DNA of 41,147 nt from Rhodoferax sp. (GTDB lineage: Bacteria; Pseudomonadota; Gammaproteobacteria; Burkholderiales; Burkholderiaceae_C). This document shows positions 1-8,410 of this stretch, piece after piece. The stretch covers positions 1 through 41,147 of the forward strand of contig JARLJH010000003.1 in NCBI GenBank assembly GCA_031291305.1, given 5' to 3'. Numbering within the stretch: the first letter of the stretch is position 1; each line of letters opens with the position of its first letter. A program made the translations under genes and the position numbers. Below the pieces are notes generated by a model. The model saw only the letters and a program-made list of their open reading frames with translations. It was not told the origin of the DNA and made no database searches.

Positions 1-2
1 GC

Positions 3-68
3 CTGATAGAAAAAGAAGCCAAGAGAAACCAAGCCCAAAAACCGGGCACCGTAAACTTCCAGCTTTAA
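3..68 (+). CDS. possible C-terminal tail of a gene that begins upstream of the window
   Basis: Frame 3 is open from the window edge to a TAA at 66-68 and encodes about 21 residues rich in Lys, Glu, Gln and Asn, ending VNFQL. The charged composition would suit the end of a real protein. The stretch is too short to assign, and frame 2 is also open across this region, so chance cannot be excluded. It would lie about 60 bases upstream of the ATPase gene and in the same direction, so the two could belong to one accessory operon. Confidence 0.22.
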   Translation: MIEKEAKRNQAQKPGTVNFQL

Positions 69-128
69 CCCGGTCAAGCCACCAGTCAGAAGTTCTCAAC
101 TTCCTCCGCCTTCAGGCTCATACCTGGA

Positions 129-2048
129 TTGGAAAATACTAGTAATCCTGTGTTTCCTGTTATTGAAGATGAGATTATGAAAGCTTTCTCGGATTCAATT
201 GTTGAGTTGCAGCCAGATTCATTTGAAAAATGCTACGTGGCCACTCCGGAATCCATTAAGTTTGACCACAAGATCAAAATGCATGTTGGTAAGAGGGAGT
301 CTGTTGTCGGTGGTGTGATCACCCGTCCAATGAAGGATAAAGATGCACAGGCGCTATATTCGAGAGTGGTGGATGTGGGTAAGAGAAGGCGACCTTTGGC
401 TCTATTGGTTCTGGGGACAGTTGGTGCAGGTAAAACAACATTCCTGCATTACACGCGAAAAATTAGGTTGCGGGATTACTTTGATGTGGCAGGGAAAGTG
501 ACTAAACCACAATGGGCGCATCTAGATTTTTTGAGTAACCCACCAGGAAATTCTGCCTCTGATTTCATTTATCGGGCGTTGCGTGAATACATCGGTGCTG
601 ATGAATTTTTGGGTGACGCCGGGGCCTGCGTTGAAAGAGCTTATGCGGATGAAATTCGCGCTCTCAAAACAGGACCTCTTTCGAGATTGGTTAACTTTCA
701 AGAAAAGATGGATGAAAAGATTTCTGATCTTATCCTTCAAGATTACCGTGATATACGACCTTATGTAGATAGGGTAATTAAGTATGCAACCAATTCACAG
801 CCATTCTTTCTAGTTATTGATAATGTTGATCAAATCGAAAATGAGGAGGAGCAGTCTCGCTTATTTACCGAGGTTTTGGCGATAGCCAGAAATCTGTCGC
901 TTAATTTAATATTAAGCCTTCGTCCTGCTACTTTTGCTAAACACCGCAACTCACCTGCCATTGATGCATTTGATTTTGAAACCGTGCAAATTGATCCTCC
1001 AAAAATATCATCCGTGATTTCAAAAAGGTTTAATCTTGCCAAATTTCTTGCTGAAGGTAAGAGGGGTGAATTTGTTGCTGAGAATGGTGCAAAAATACGA
1101 GTAGACAATGCGGCGCTAATCGTTGAGCTTTTGCAGGGTTCAGTTTTGGGTACCGAAATTGGCGCTCGCATTGAGGTACTAGCTACCGAAGATGTGCGGC
1201 TTGCTTTGCGTATGACTCGTGAATTTTTGGAACGTGGCTACACGAATCCTGGGCGTGCGATTGAGTTTCATCGACGCACTGGGCAATACATATTGCCACG
1301 ACATGAGGCATTTCGTGCTATTCTTCTTGGGACCAAAACTGTCTATAATGAGGAGTATTCTCCGATTGGTAATCCATTCGATGCAAGATTTTCTGTTAAT
1401 AGTGCTCAATTGCTTCGTTTGTATTTGTTGGCGGCAATTGTTGCTTATGCGAGTGATAATGGTTTTCGATTTATTGATGGGATTTCATTGTCGGAAAGTA
1501 TGAAGATGGTAGGGTATGGAGAGTCATATACTGATTCTGTTCTTAAGGATTTGTGTCGATATCGCTTTGCTTTTACTGCAAACCATGGCGAGCCATCTAT
1601 TTCATCTAGTTATATGCCCTCCCGATTGGGTGGATACATAATCCGCGAGTTGTTGTCAAATTTTACGTTTCTTGAAAACACTCTGTTCGATACTTATATT
1701 GCTGATCCACCAGTATGGACGGAATTGAAATCTCTTAGTCATCAAATTGATGCAGAGAGAAATATGTTGAATAGAACCCGACTTAGGGTGCGTAGAGTTT
1801 ATTGCTTTTTTAATTACTGCAAAAACTCTTATATGCCACTTCTAGAGGAAAGTCAGAAACGAGGTTTATCTTCTCAGTGGTGTTCTAATCCATTTGAAGA
1901 AAGGGCCTTAGATTTTCGGAAGGAGCTTTCTCGTGTTCTCAGATCAGCGAGAAATTCGGCCTTGCGTTCTAATCGGTTTAACGGGGATGTGGCAGGAGTC
2001 CTTGCGTACGGTGATGCTGAGGATTTGGAGGACTTCTCCAACGTGTAA
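129..2048 (+). CDS. large P-loop NTPase (AAA/STAND-like) of unknown role, probably horizontally acquired
   Basis: The 639-residue protein has a Walker A motif GTVGAGKTT near residues 97-105 and a Walker B-like FFLVIDNVDQ near 225-234. It is followed by a sensor-like strand (NLILSLRP) and a predominantly helical C-terminal half that may carry winged-helix-like segments. The ATP-binding core is what one expects of AAA, ORC or STAND ATPases, a group that includes many defence and regulatory proteins. I do not recognise the specific family. The reading frame opens at a TTG at 129 without a clear ribosome site; an ATG at 177 preceded by GAAGATGAG is an alternative start. Base composition is strikingly AT-rich (roughly 43% GC by eye) against the surrounding high-GC genes, and AT-ending codons are frequent, which points to transfer from another source. 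Partner genes, if any, lie upstream of the window. Confidence 0.8.
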   Translation: MENTSNPVFPVIEDEIMKAFSDSIVELQPDSFEKCYVATPESIKFDHKIKMHVGKRESVVGGVITRPMKDKDAQALYSRVVDVGKRRRPLALLVLGTVGAGKTTFLHYTRKIRLRDYFDVAGKVTKPQWAHLDFLSNPPGNSASDFIYRALREYIGADEFLGDAGACVERAYADEIRALKTGPLSRLVNFQEKMDEKISDLILQDYRDIRPYVDRVIKYATNSQPFFLVIDNVDQIENEEEQSRLFTEVLAIARNLSLNLILSLRPATFAKHRNSPAIDAFDFETVQIDPPKISSVISKRFNLAKFLAEGKRGEFVAENGAKIRVDNAALIVELLQGSVLGTEIGARIEVLATEDVRLALRMTREFLERGYTNPGRAIEFHRRTGQYILPRHEAFRAILLGTKTVYNEEYSPIGNPFDARFSVNSAQLLRLYLLAAIVAYASDNGFRFIDGISLSESMKMVGYGESYTDSVLKDLCRYRFAFTANHGEPSISSSYMPSRLGGYIIRELLSNFTFLENTLFDTYIADPPVWTELKSLSHQIDAERNMLNRTRLRVRRVYCFFNYCKNSYMPLLEESQKRGLSSQWCSNPFEERALDFRKELSRVLRSARNSALRSNRFNGDVAGVLAYGDAEDLEDFSNV

Positions 2049-2066
2049 TTGACTTATTGTTTGCAC

Positions 2067-2098
2067 AAAAAAGCCGAGGAAAATACCTCGGCTTTTTT
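2067..2098. terminator. bidirectional intrinsic terminator between the ATPase gene and glnS
   Basis: A run of A leads into the stem GCCGAGG (2073-2079), loop AAAATA, stem CCTCGGC (2086-2092), then a run of T. Because the stem is flanked by A on one side and T on the other, it can terminate both the rightward ATPase transcript, whose stop is at 2048, and the leftward glnS transcript, whose stop is at 2127. Confidence 0.9.
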
Positions 2099-2126
2099 GT
2101 TAGATATTCACACAATAAAAGGGAAG

Positions 2127-3932
2127 TCACTTCCCCCACGAATCCCTCAACCCCACCGCCAAATTAAACACCGGCTTGCTGCCTTGAACGTGATCAATAC
2201 GATCCGCCACAAAGTAGCCATGCCGCTCAAACTGGAAGTTTTGCCCCGCCACGGCGTTGGCCAGTGAGGGCTCGACGATGGCCGTGATGACTTTCAGACT
2301 GTTGGGGTTCAGGCTTTCCAGGTAGTCTTTGCCGCCCGCGTCGGGCTGGGCGTCCAGGAACAGGCGGTCGTACATGCGCACTTCGGCGTTGACGCCGTCG
2401 GCCACGCCCACCCAGGTGATGGCGGCTTTGACCTTGACGCTGTCGCTGCCGGGGGTGCCGCTTTTGGTGTCGGGCACCACGGTGGCGAGTACTTCGGTGA
2501 TCTTGCCGTCGGCATCTTTGGTGCAGCCGGTGCATTCGATGACGTAACCGCCTTTCAGCCGCACCTTGTTGCCGGGGAAGAGGCGCTTGTAGCCCTTGGG
2601 TGGCACTTCTTCAAAGTCTTCGCGCTCAATCCACACTTCTTTGCCAATCGTGAAGTGGCGTGTGGGGCTTTCCACGCCTTCGGGCGGGTGGGGCAGGGCG
2701 GGCTGGGTGCAGGGTTCCAGGTGGCCCGCGCCCATGACGTCGTCCCAGTTGGTCAGCACCAGTTTCACCGGGTTCAGCACGGCAAAGCCGCGGTGGGCTT
2801 TGAGTTCCAGGTCTTCGCGCAGGCAGCCTTCCAGCGTGCCGTAGTCGATCCAGCTGTCGCTCTTGGTCACGCCAATGCGTTCGGCAAAGGCTTGTATCGC
2901 CGCAGGCGTGTAGCCCCGGCGGCGCAGGCCGACGATGGTTGGCATGCGCGGGTCGTCCCAGCCGTTGACCTTGTTTTCGTTCACCAGCGCGGCCAGCTTG
3001 CGTTTGCTGGTGATGACGTAGGTAAGGTTCAGGCGGGCAAATTCGTACTGGTGTGGCGGCGGGCTGGCCAGCAGGCCGCCTTCGCACAGGCGGTCCATCA
3101 GCCAGTCGTAAAACGGGCGTTGGTCTTCAAACTCCAGCGTGCAGATGCTGTGGGTGATCTGCTCCAGCGCGTCTTCAATCGGGTGGGCAAAGGTGTACAT
3201 CGGGTAGATGCACCATTTGTTGCCGGTGTTGTGGTGCTCGGCGTGTTTGATGCGGTAGATGGCCGGGTCGCGCATGTTGATGTTGGGGCTGGCCATGTCG
3301 ATCTTTGCTCGCAAGACCATAGCGCCATCCGCAAGCGTTCCCTGGGCCATCTGCCTAAAACGCTCCAAGTTTTCAGCGGGCGTGCGGCTGCGGAACGGGC
3401 TGTCCACGCCGGGTTTGCCAAAGTCGCCCCGGTTGGCGCGCATTTGGTCGGGGGTTTGTTCGTCCACGTAGGCGTAGCCGGATTCGATCAGATATTCCGC
3501 GGCGCGGTACATAAAGTCGAAGTAGTCGCTGGCTTGGTAGGGTTTGTCGTTGCCGGGCTGGCTCCAGTCAAAGCCGAGCCATTTCACCGCGTCGATGATG
3601 CTGTCGACGTATTCGGTGTCTTCTTTTTCGGGGTTGGTGTCGTCAAAGCGCAGGTGGCACACGCCGCCGTAGTCGCGCGCCAGGCCAAAGTTCAGGCAGA
3701 TGCTTTTGGCGTGGCCCACGTGCAGGTAGCCGTTGGGCTCGGGCGGAAAGCGGGTGCGGATTTTGGCCGGGTCTGGTTGGCCTGCGGCGTGGTGCGCGGC
3801 GTCACCGGGGCTGCCGCCCCAACGGCGGGTGGCGTAGGTGCCTTTTTCGAGGTCAGATTCGATGATCTGGCGCAGGAAATTGCTGGGTTTGACGGTGTCG
3901 GGCGTGGGGGTGGCGGGGGTAGGGGTGCTCAT
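2127..3932 (-). CDS. glnS: glutaminyl-tRNA synthetase
   Basis: This class I aminoacyl-tRNA synthetase charges tRNA-Gln with glutamine in the cytoplasm. The HIGH-type signature PPEPNGYLHVGH lies at residues 63-74 and the KMSKS-type loop VITSKRKL at 306-313. They are followed by the GlnRS/GluRS catalytic core and the C-terminal beta-barrel anticodon-binding domains. Length is 601 residues against about 554 in Escherichia coli. Part of the excess is a Pro/Thr-rich N terminus and an insertion of about 20 residues (RRWGGSPGDAAHH region, 36-56) between the N-terminal helix and the HIGH segment. I believe related Burkholderiales enzymes carry a similar insertion. The gene is transcribed away from the GGDEF gene at 4059 and ends near the shared hairpin terminator. 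Assignment is firm. Confidence 0.97.
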   Translation of the reverse strand: MSTPTPATPTPDTVKPSNFLRQIIESDLEKGTYATRRWGGSPGDAAHHAAGQPDPAKIRTRFPPEPNGYLHVGHAKSICLNFGLARDYGGVCHLRFDDTNPEKEDTEYVDSIIDAVKWLGFDWSQPGNDKPYQASDYFDFMYRAAEYLIESGYAYVDEQTPDQMRANRGDFGKPGVDSPFRSRTPAENLERFRQMAQGTLADGAMVLRAKIDMASPNINMRDPAIYRIKHAEHHNTGNKWCIYPMYTFAHPIEDALEQITHSICTLEFEDQRPFYDWLMDRLCEGGLLASPPPHQYEFARLNLTYVITSKRKLAALVNENKVNGWDDPRMPTIVGLRRRGYTPAAIQAFAERIGVTKSDSWIDYGTLEGCLREDLELKAHRGFAVLNPVKLVLTNWDDVMGAGHLEPCTQPALPHPPEGVESPTRHFTIGKEVWIEREDFEEVPPKGYKRLFPGNKVRLKGGYVIECTGCTKDADGKITEVLATVVPDTKSGTPGSDSVKVKAAITWVGVADGVNAEVRMYDRLFLDAQPDAGGKDYLESLNPNSLKVITAIVEPSLANAVAGQNFQFERHGYFVADRIDHVQGSKPVFNLAVGLRDSWGK

Positions 3933-4058
3933 TTGGCGATTTTAGTCGGCGCTTCTTCGATCAAGGCCCGCGCAGGCCCTGCCACGCTTGAGAAAACGCA
4001 CCTAGCCCCGTACACTGAGAGCCAGAGTTATTCAACATTTTTGCGCTCCCAAGGTTTC

Positions 4059-4994
4059 ATGAAGTCCGCCGCCGCCGTCACCCAAGCCAATGCACTGCAC
4101 ATGGCGCGTTTGTATGAGCAATCGCCCCTGTGTGTTGCGCTGTTTGATGCCTCGGACACGGTGCGCTATGCCAACCCGGCGTACTGCGGCATGTACGGCA
4201 TGGCGTCCATCACCGGCTTGAGCTGGGCGGATCTGATGCGTCACAGCTTTGAGCTGGGCGTGGGCTCGGCCATTCAGACCACCGACTTTGAGGCCTGGCT
4301 GTCCTCCACCCGCTCGCGCCGGGGCAAATTGCCGTTTCGCGCTTTTGAAGCCGACTTGACCGATGGCCGCTGGCTTTACGTCACCGAGACGGTGGACGAG
4401 CAGGGCTGGATGCTGTGTGTGGCGTTTGACATCACGGCTATGCGGGTCAGCGAACGCACGCTGCGCCAGGATCGTGACGGTGCCCTGCGCGCCGCGCAAA
4501 CCGATGTGTTGACGGGCATCAGCAACCGCGCCCATGTCTTGCAGCAGCTGGACTTGCGGCTGGAGCAACTACGCACGCTGCATCAGCCGTGTGGTTTGGT
4601 GATGCTGGACTTGGACCATTTCAAGCAGGTGAATGACACCTATGGCCATGCTGGCGGCGACCAGGTTCTGAGGCACTTTGCGCACTTGGTGGTCGGCACC
4701 CTGCGGCGTGACGATGGCTTTGGTCGCCTGGGTGGTGAAGAGTTCATGCTGCTCTTGCCCCATATCGAGCCGCAAGCGCTGGAGCAGGCAGTGGGGCGGG
4801 TGCTGAGTCTGGTGCGCCAGTCCAAGCCGTTGCCGCAAGTGCCAGCGTTTAGCTACACCTGCACGGCTGGGCTGGTGATGCTGGACGCCAAGCAGGATGT
4901 CATTGAAAACATGCGCAACGCCGACCGTGCGTTGTACCAAGCCAAAGCGCTTGGGCGTGACCAGATGGTGTGGGGCAGCAGTCTGGCGGCTTAG
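4059..4994 (+). CDS. PAS-GGDEF diguanylate cyclase
   Basis: This predicted cytoplasmic protein of 311 residues should make cyclic di-GMP from two GTP. A PAS-like sensor region (about residues 18-140) precedes a GGDEF domain (about 150-305). The catalytic motif appears as RLGGEEF, the active GGEEF variant, and an RxxD inhibitory site (RRDD) sits exactly five residues before it, so product feedback inhibition is expected. No membrane segment is seen. I chose the ATG at 4059 because AAGG precedes it by five bases and the PAS domain follows. The same frame stays open far upstream only as antisense of glnS. The membrane protein gene at 5013 follows closely in the same direction, so the two may be cotranscribed. 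Confidence 0.92.
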   Translation: MKSAAAVTQANALHMARLYEQSPLCVALFDASDTVRYANPAYCGMYGMASITGLSWADLMRHSFELGVGSAIQTTDFEAWLSSTRSRRGKLPFRAFEADLTDGRWLYVTETVDEQGWMLCVAFDITAMRVSERTLRQDRDGALRAAQTDVLTGISNRAHVLQQLDLRLEQLRTLHQPCGLVMLDLDHFKQVNDTYGHAGGDQVLRHFAHLVVGTLRRDDGFGRLGGEEFMLLLPHIEPQALEQAVGRVLSLVRQSKPLPQVPAFSYTCTAGLVMLDAKQDVIENMRNADRALYQAKALGRDQMVWGSSLAA

Positions 4995-5012
4995 AGTCTT
5001 GTGAGGTTTCTG

Positions 5013-6221
5013 ATGTCAAAAAATGACGCTGATATGGTTGGCAGTGGGCTAGGCACGCGCTCTGCAGATGCCTCTGGCGATGATGTATTTGCACCTGGTG
5101 TACGGGTTCAACTCAGCTGGCAAGACCTTGAGGCGGCGGCCGGGCGTGGTGCCATTTTGCCGACGGACGCGCGTGCTATGTGGGCTGGTTGGGCTGCGGC
5201 AGATAGCCCGCAGCGTCTGGCTGCCCAGCCAGAGGCCCGGCGTCGAAAGCCCCCCGTGGCCGGACCGCGTTTCAGTTTTACCAACACCTTGTATTACTTT
5301 GGCGGCATGGTGGCCATTGGTGCCATGACGCTGTTCATGCGGTTGAGCTGGGATGCCTTTGGCGCCTGGGGGCTGATGGTGATCAGCGCCGCGTATCTGT
5401 TGGGCTGCCTGAAGGTGGCGGACCACTTGAAAGCACGCCACTTACCGGTGCCAGCAGGTATTTTGGCAACGCTGGCGGTGGTGCTGGTGCCGCTGGTGGT
5501 GTTTTGCGCGCAGAACGGTCTGGGCCTGTGGCCACCGGGCGGGCCGGTGGACTATTCGGCTTACCACACGCAGATCAATTGGCGCTGGCTGACGCTGGAG
5601 TTTGTGACGCTGGCGGCCGGGGTGGTGATGCTGTGGCGCTACCGGCTGCCGTTCATGGTGATGCCGATCGCGGTGACGCTGTGGTACCTGAGCATGGATG
5701 CCGCCAACGCCCTGATGCAGCAGGGCGATGGGTGGGACTTTGCCTTCATGCGCGATGTGACGCTGGTGTTTGGCATTGCCACCATCGCTATCGCGCTGTG
5801 GGTGGATGCACGCTGCCGCCAGGCGACGGATGCCGATTGGCGGCAGGACTACGCCTTCTGGTTGTATCTGTTTGGCACGCTGATGTTTTGGGGCGGCCTG
5901 AGCTGGCGCAATTCGGACTCGGAGTTGGGCAAGGCGGTCTATTGCCTGATCAATTTGGTGATGGTGTTTGCCGGCGCTGCTATCGGGCGGCGGGTGTTCA
6001 CGGTGTTTGGCGGGTTGGGTGTGGCCAGTTACCTGGGTTATCTGTCACACCGGGTGTTTGGCGACAGTCTGGCGTTTGCCTTTGTGCTGACGCTGCTGGG
6101 CCTGGGCGTGGTGGCTTTGGGTATCTGGTGGCAGCGCCACGAGGAGCGCATCAACGCCTATTTTTCAAGCTGGGTGCCGCCAGCTCTGCGGCCCAGGGAT
6201 GCGTCTCAAGACGCTGACTAG
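5013..6221 (+). CDS. polytopic membrane protein, possibly DUF2157-like
   Basis: The 402-residue protein has a soluble N-terminal part of about 85 residues with a helical segment (LSWQDLEAAAGRGAILP) that recalls the N terminus of DUF2157 proteins. About ten hydrophobic segments then fill the rest of the chain. No catalytic motif was recognised and the function is unknown. The start at ATG 5013 is preferred over GTG 5001 because GAGG (5003-5006) is correctly spaced before it. The gene begins 18 bases after the diguanylate cyclase gene and its last bases overlap the convergent ATPase gene at 6218. The GGDEF protein might regulate or share a stimulus with it, but that is only inferred from adjacency. 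Confidence 0.75.
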   Translation: MSKNDADMVGSGLGTRSADASGDDVFAPGVRVQLSWQDLEAAAGRGAILPTDARAMWAGWAAADSPQRLAAQPEARRRKPPVAGPRFSFTNTLYYFGGMVAIGAMTLFMRLSWDAFGAWGLMVISAAYLLGCLKVADHLKARHLPVPAGILATLAVVLVPLVVFCAQNGLGLWPPGGPVDYSAYHTQINWRWLTLEFVTLAAGVVMLWRYRLPFMVMPIAVTLWYLSMDAANALMQQGDGWDFAFMRDVTLVFGIATIAIALWVDARCRQATDADWRQDYAFWLYLFGTLMFWGGLSWRNSDSELGKAVYCLINLVMVFAGAAIGRRVFTVFGGLGVASYLGYLSHRVFGDSLAFAFVLTLLGLGVVALGIWWQRHEERINAYFSSWVPPALRPRDASQDAD

Positions 6222-6808
6222 ATCAGCAGCGTCTCGGCAAAGGCGTGGATGGCTTTGAGGTCGGGCGCCAGCTCAGTAAACGGCAGGTGCTCGCGGATGA
6301 GGATGGCGCGCAGGCCTGCGTCTACCTCGCGCGCCTGTTCTTCGTCCTGAAAACGGCCGCTGCGCATATATTTCTTGTCGCCGCGTTTGACCAAAATGTT
6401 GATGTTGTCGTTTTGCCGGTACCACTCCAGAATTTGCTGGCGCGTCTTGGCCACGTCGCAGATGTTTTCGGTGTAGTTTTCGTTGTAAAACATGACCTGT
6501 GGCAGCGAGCATTCAGTGATCAGAAAATGCACTTGCCCGTCAATCAGGTTCAGCATTTCATATTGGCGCTGGGCAATGAAATACTGGTTTTTGAGCACTT
6601 CAAAGTTTTGCTGCCAGACCAGTGACCTGGCAAAGTCGGGAATGGTTTCAATGGTTTTGCCATGCAGACTCAAATGCAGCACGATGGCTGCTGAAAACAG
6701 TGATTTGTCGCTGCCCGGCCCGCCAATGATGTTGATCACCTTGGTGGGGTAAAGGCGCATCTTGGTTTCAGGCAGGTGGTTGATGACGTTGGTGTAGCGA
6801 ATACTCAT
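6218..6808 (-). CDS. AAA_28-like (NadR/phage type) P-loop ATPase with altered Walker A
   Basis: The 196-residue protein resembles the small single-domain AAA ATPases found in tailed phages and related to NadR kinase domains. Features that fit are the N-terminal strand and P-loop (INIIGGPGSDKSLF), a Walker B-like HFLITECSLP near residues 94-103, a central tyrosine-rich helix, and a C-terminal GRFQDEEQAREVD segment like the conserved GR-x-Q motif of that group. The Gly normally before the P-loop Lys is replaced by Asp (GSDKS instead of GSGKS), which could weaken nucleotide binding. The ATG at 6808 has AGGTG seven bases upstream; a second in-frame ATG occurs 16 codons later. It stands alone between convergent and same-strand neighbours. 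The substrate is unknown; a nucleotide or nucleoside kinase-like role is possible. Confidence 0.72.
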   Translation of the reverse strand: MSIRYTNVINHLPETKMRLYPTKVINIIGGPGSDKSLFSAAIVLHLSLHGKTIETIPDFARSLVWQQNFEVLKNQYFIAQRQYEMLNLIDGQVHFLITECSLPQVMFYNENYTENICDVAKTRQQILEWYRQNDNINILVKRGDKKYMRSGRFQDEEQAREVDAGLRAILIREHLPFTELAPDLKAIHAFAETLLI

Positions 6809-6920
6809 GATGAATCACCTGTTGAATGGCAAGCCGTGGATGGGGGGTGCCAAAAAAGATGATTATGCAGGCTCTCAGGCGAGCCTTGAGCGCCGCCACT
6901 GGCGCTTTTTGCAAGTTCAG

Positions 6921-7580
6921 TCAGATAGGAATGCCGTTGTGTTCCAGCAGGTCATTGACGAGCTCCAGGCGCACCAGTGGGTTGTCCAGCACCATCAATC
7001 TGTGCTTGAGTTCCAGTGCCATCGGCAACAGTTCACACCAGCGGTTGGACACCCAGGCGCAGTCGTCCATTTGGTAGGGCGGCTGGATGGGCATCTGGTC
7101 GGCGCGCGTTTCCTGCTCTTGCAGTGTGCGGATAACGCGCTTTAGCGTGGTGGCCACCGCCTTCAGATCGGCGGGAATCGGTACTTGCTGGTCGCTGGGC
7201 AGCAGCGTGACATCGGCGACCCACAGGCCGTGTTTCATGAGTTCGTGGCTTTTGACGGTGAAGCGCTGCAGTCCGGTGCATTGGATGAGCATCAGTCCCG
7301 GCTGCGGGCGGCTCAGGCTGGTGATGCGCGCCAGCGTGCCCACGGGGTAAAACAGCTCTTGCGCAAAACTGTCACCGCCTGGCTCGTTACTGGGGGCCTG
7401 GCGCACCTCACTGCCGTGGTTCAGGGACACGACACCAAACGGCGCCCCGGCACTGAAGCACTTGCCAACCATGTCCAGATAGCGCACCTCAAAAATTTGC
7501 AGCGGCAGATAGCCACCGGGAAACAGCACGGTACTCAGCGGAAACAGCGGCAATGAAGCGAGTGCAAGGGTGTCAGACAT
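6921..7580 (-). CDS. LON substrate-binding (N-terminal) domain protein
   Basis: This protein of 219 residues is a stand-alone version of the Lon protease N-terminal domain (PF02190). The hallmark opening LPLFPLSTVLFPGGYLPLQI, followed by FEVRYLDMV, is plain to see, and a helical C-terminal part follows. No AAA or protease domain is present. Such short proteins are widespread in Proteobacteria and presumably bind unfolded or exposed polypeptides, but their role is not established. No strong ribosome site is visible before the ATG at 7580. The gene is divergent from the export cluster that starts at 7757, with 176 bases between them available for promoters. Confidence 0.9.
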   Translation of the reverse strand: MSDTLALASLPLFPLSTVLFPGGYLPLQIFEVRYLDMVGKCFSAGAPFGVVSLNHGSEVRQAPSNEPGGDSFAQELFYPVGTLARITSLSRPQPGLMLIQCTGLQRFTVKSHELMKHGLWVADVTLLPSDQQVPIPADLKAVATTLKRVIRTLQEQETRADQMPIQPPYQMDDCAWVSNRWCELLPMALELKHRLMVLDNPLVRLELVNDLLEHNGIPI

Positions 7581-7756
7581 GGCGAGGTCGGGGGCTGGCG
7601 TAGCGGTAAATCATCCCACGACTGCGTTTTCCATGCTGGCTGAACTGCATTTCGCGCCGATCAATTGCCGTTCGTCGCACCGGCGTTGCGGTGCGCAAGC
7701 GTGCTTTTTACAGTGCCGCCATCGCCGCCTCAGGGGGGCATTTTCAGGAGTGATGG

Positions 7757-8410
7757 ATGGTCAGCAGAATTTTTTACAGATGGTCCGGCAGGGCGGTGGC
7801 GACCTTGTTGCTGATCGCCGCGCAAGCAGCGCTTGCGGTGCCCGACACGCAGTTTGACGCTGCGTTTGAGCTGTTTACTCAAGCCCGCGCGGGGGACAGC
7901 AGCGCGATTGAACCGGCAGCGGATTCCTTTACAAGCTTGTTGCGGGCCGAGCCGATCAACCCCGTGGTGATGGCCTATGCCGGTGCCGCCACGGCGATGC
8001 GAGCCCGAACCACCTGGTTCCCCTGGAAAAAGATGGGTTTTGCAGAAGACGGCATGGCGCTGCTGGACAAGTCACTGGCCATGCTGACATCGGCCCACAG
8101 CGCCCCCTTGCAGCACAACGTGCCTGCTGCGCTGGAGGTGCGTTTCGTAGCCGCCAACACGTTTTTGGCGGTGCCAGGCTTCATGAACCGCGGCCCGCGC
8201 GGTGCCAAGCTGTTGCAGGCGGTGGTGGACAGCCCGCTGCTGGCAGCCAGCCCGCTGAGCTTTCGGGAAAACGTCTGGATGGTGGCGGCCAAAGAAGCCA
8301 TCAAAGACAAGCGCCCCGAAGACGCCCGCAAATACCTGAACGAGGTGATCCAGGCCAACGGCCCGCAGCAGCAAGCGGCGCGCGCCCAACTGCAGGCGCT
8401 GTCGTCATGA
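7757..8410 (+). CDS. exported helical-repeat (TPR-like) protein, first gene of an envelope ABC export cluster
   Basis: The 217-residue protein has a signal peptide (SRIFYR basic start, hydrophobic VATLLLIAAQAALA, likely cleavage near residue 27). The rest is mostly alpha-helical, with alternating helices such as FDAAFELFTQARAG and PEDARKYLNEVIQ that look like tetratricopeptide-type pairs, although no full TPR consensus is repeated. It should act in the periplasm. The ATG at 7757 has CAGGAG six bases upstream. Its last four bases overlap the start of the ABC ATPase gene (ATGA junction at 8407), so the two are translationally coupled and probably work together. It may be a periplasmic adaptor or scaffold for the transporter, which is inference from context. 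Confidence 0.72.
   Translation: MVSRIFYRWSGRAVATLLLIAAQAALAVPDTQFDAAFELFTQARAGDSSAIEPAADSFTSLLRAEPINPVVMAYAGAATAMRARTTWFPWKKMGFAEDGMALLDKSLAMLTSAHSAPLQHNVPAALEVRFVAANTFLAVPGFMNRGPRGAKLLQAVVDSPLLAASPLSFRENVWMVAAKEAIKDKRPEDARKYLNEVIQANGPQQQAARAQLQALSS

Noticed and set aside
2655-4058. Long upstream extension of the GGDEF frame, rightward, over glnS
   Set aside because: It is the antisense of glnS, with Val/Ala/Gly/His-rich low-complexity translation. The PAS-GGDEF protein begins properly at ATG 4059 with a ribosome site.
5504-6217. Second rightward frame inside the membrane protein gene
   Set aside because: It is an alternative frame of a high-GC gene. The 5013 frame has membrane helices, a ribosome site and the expected codon use.
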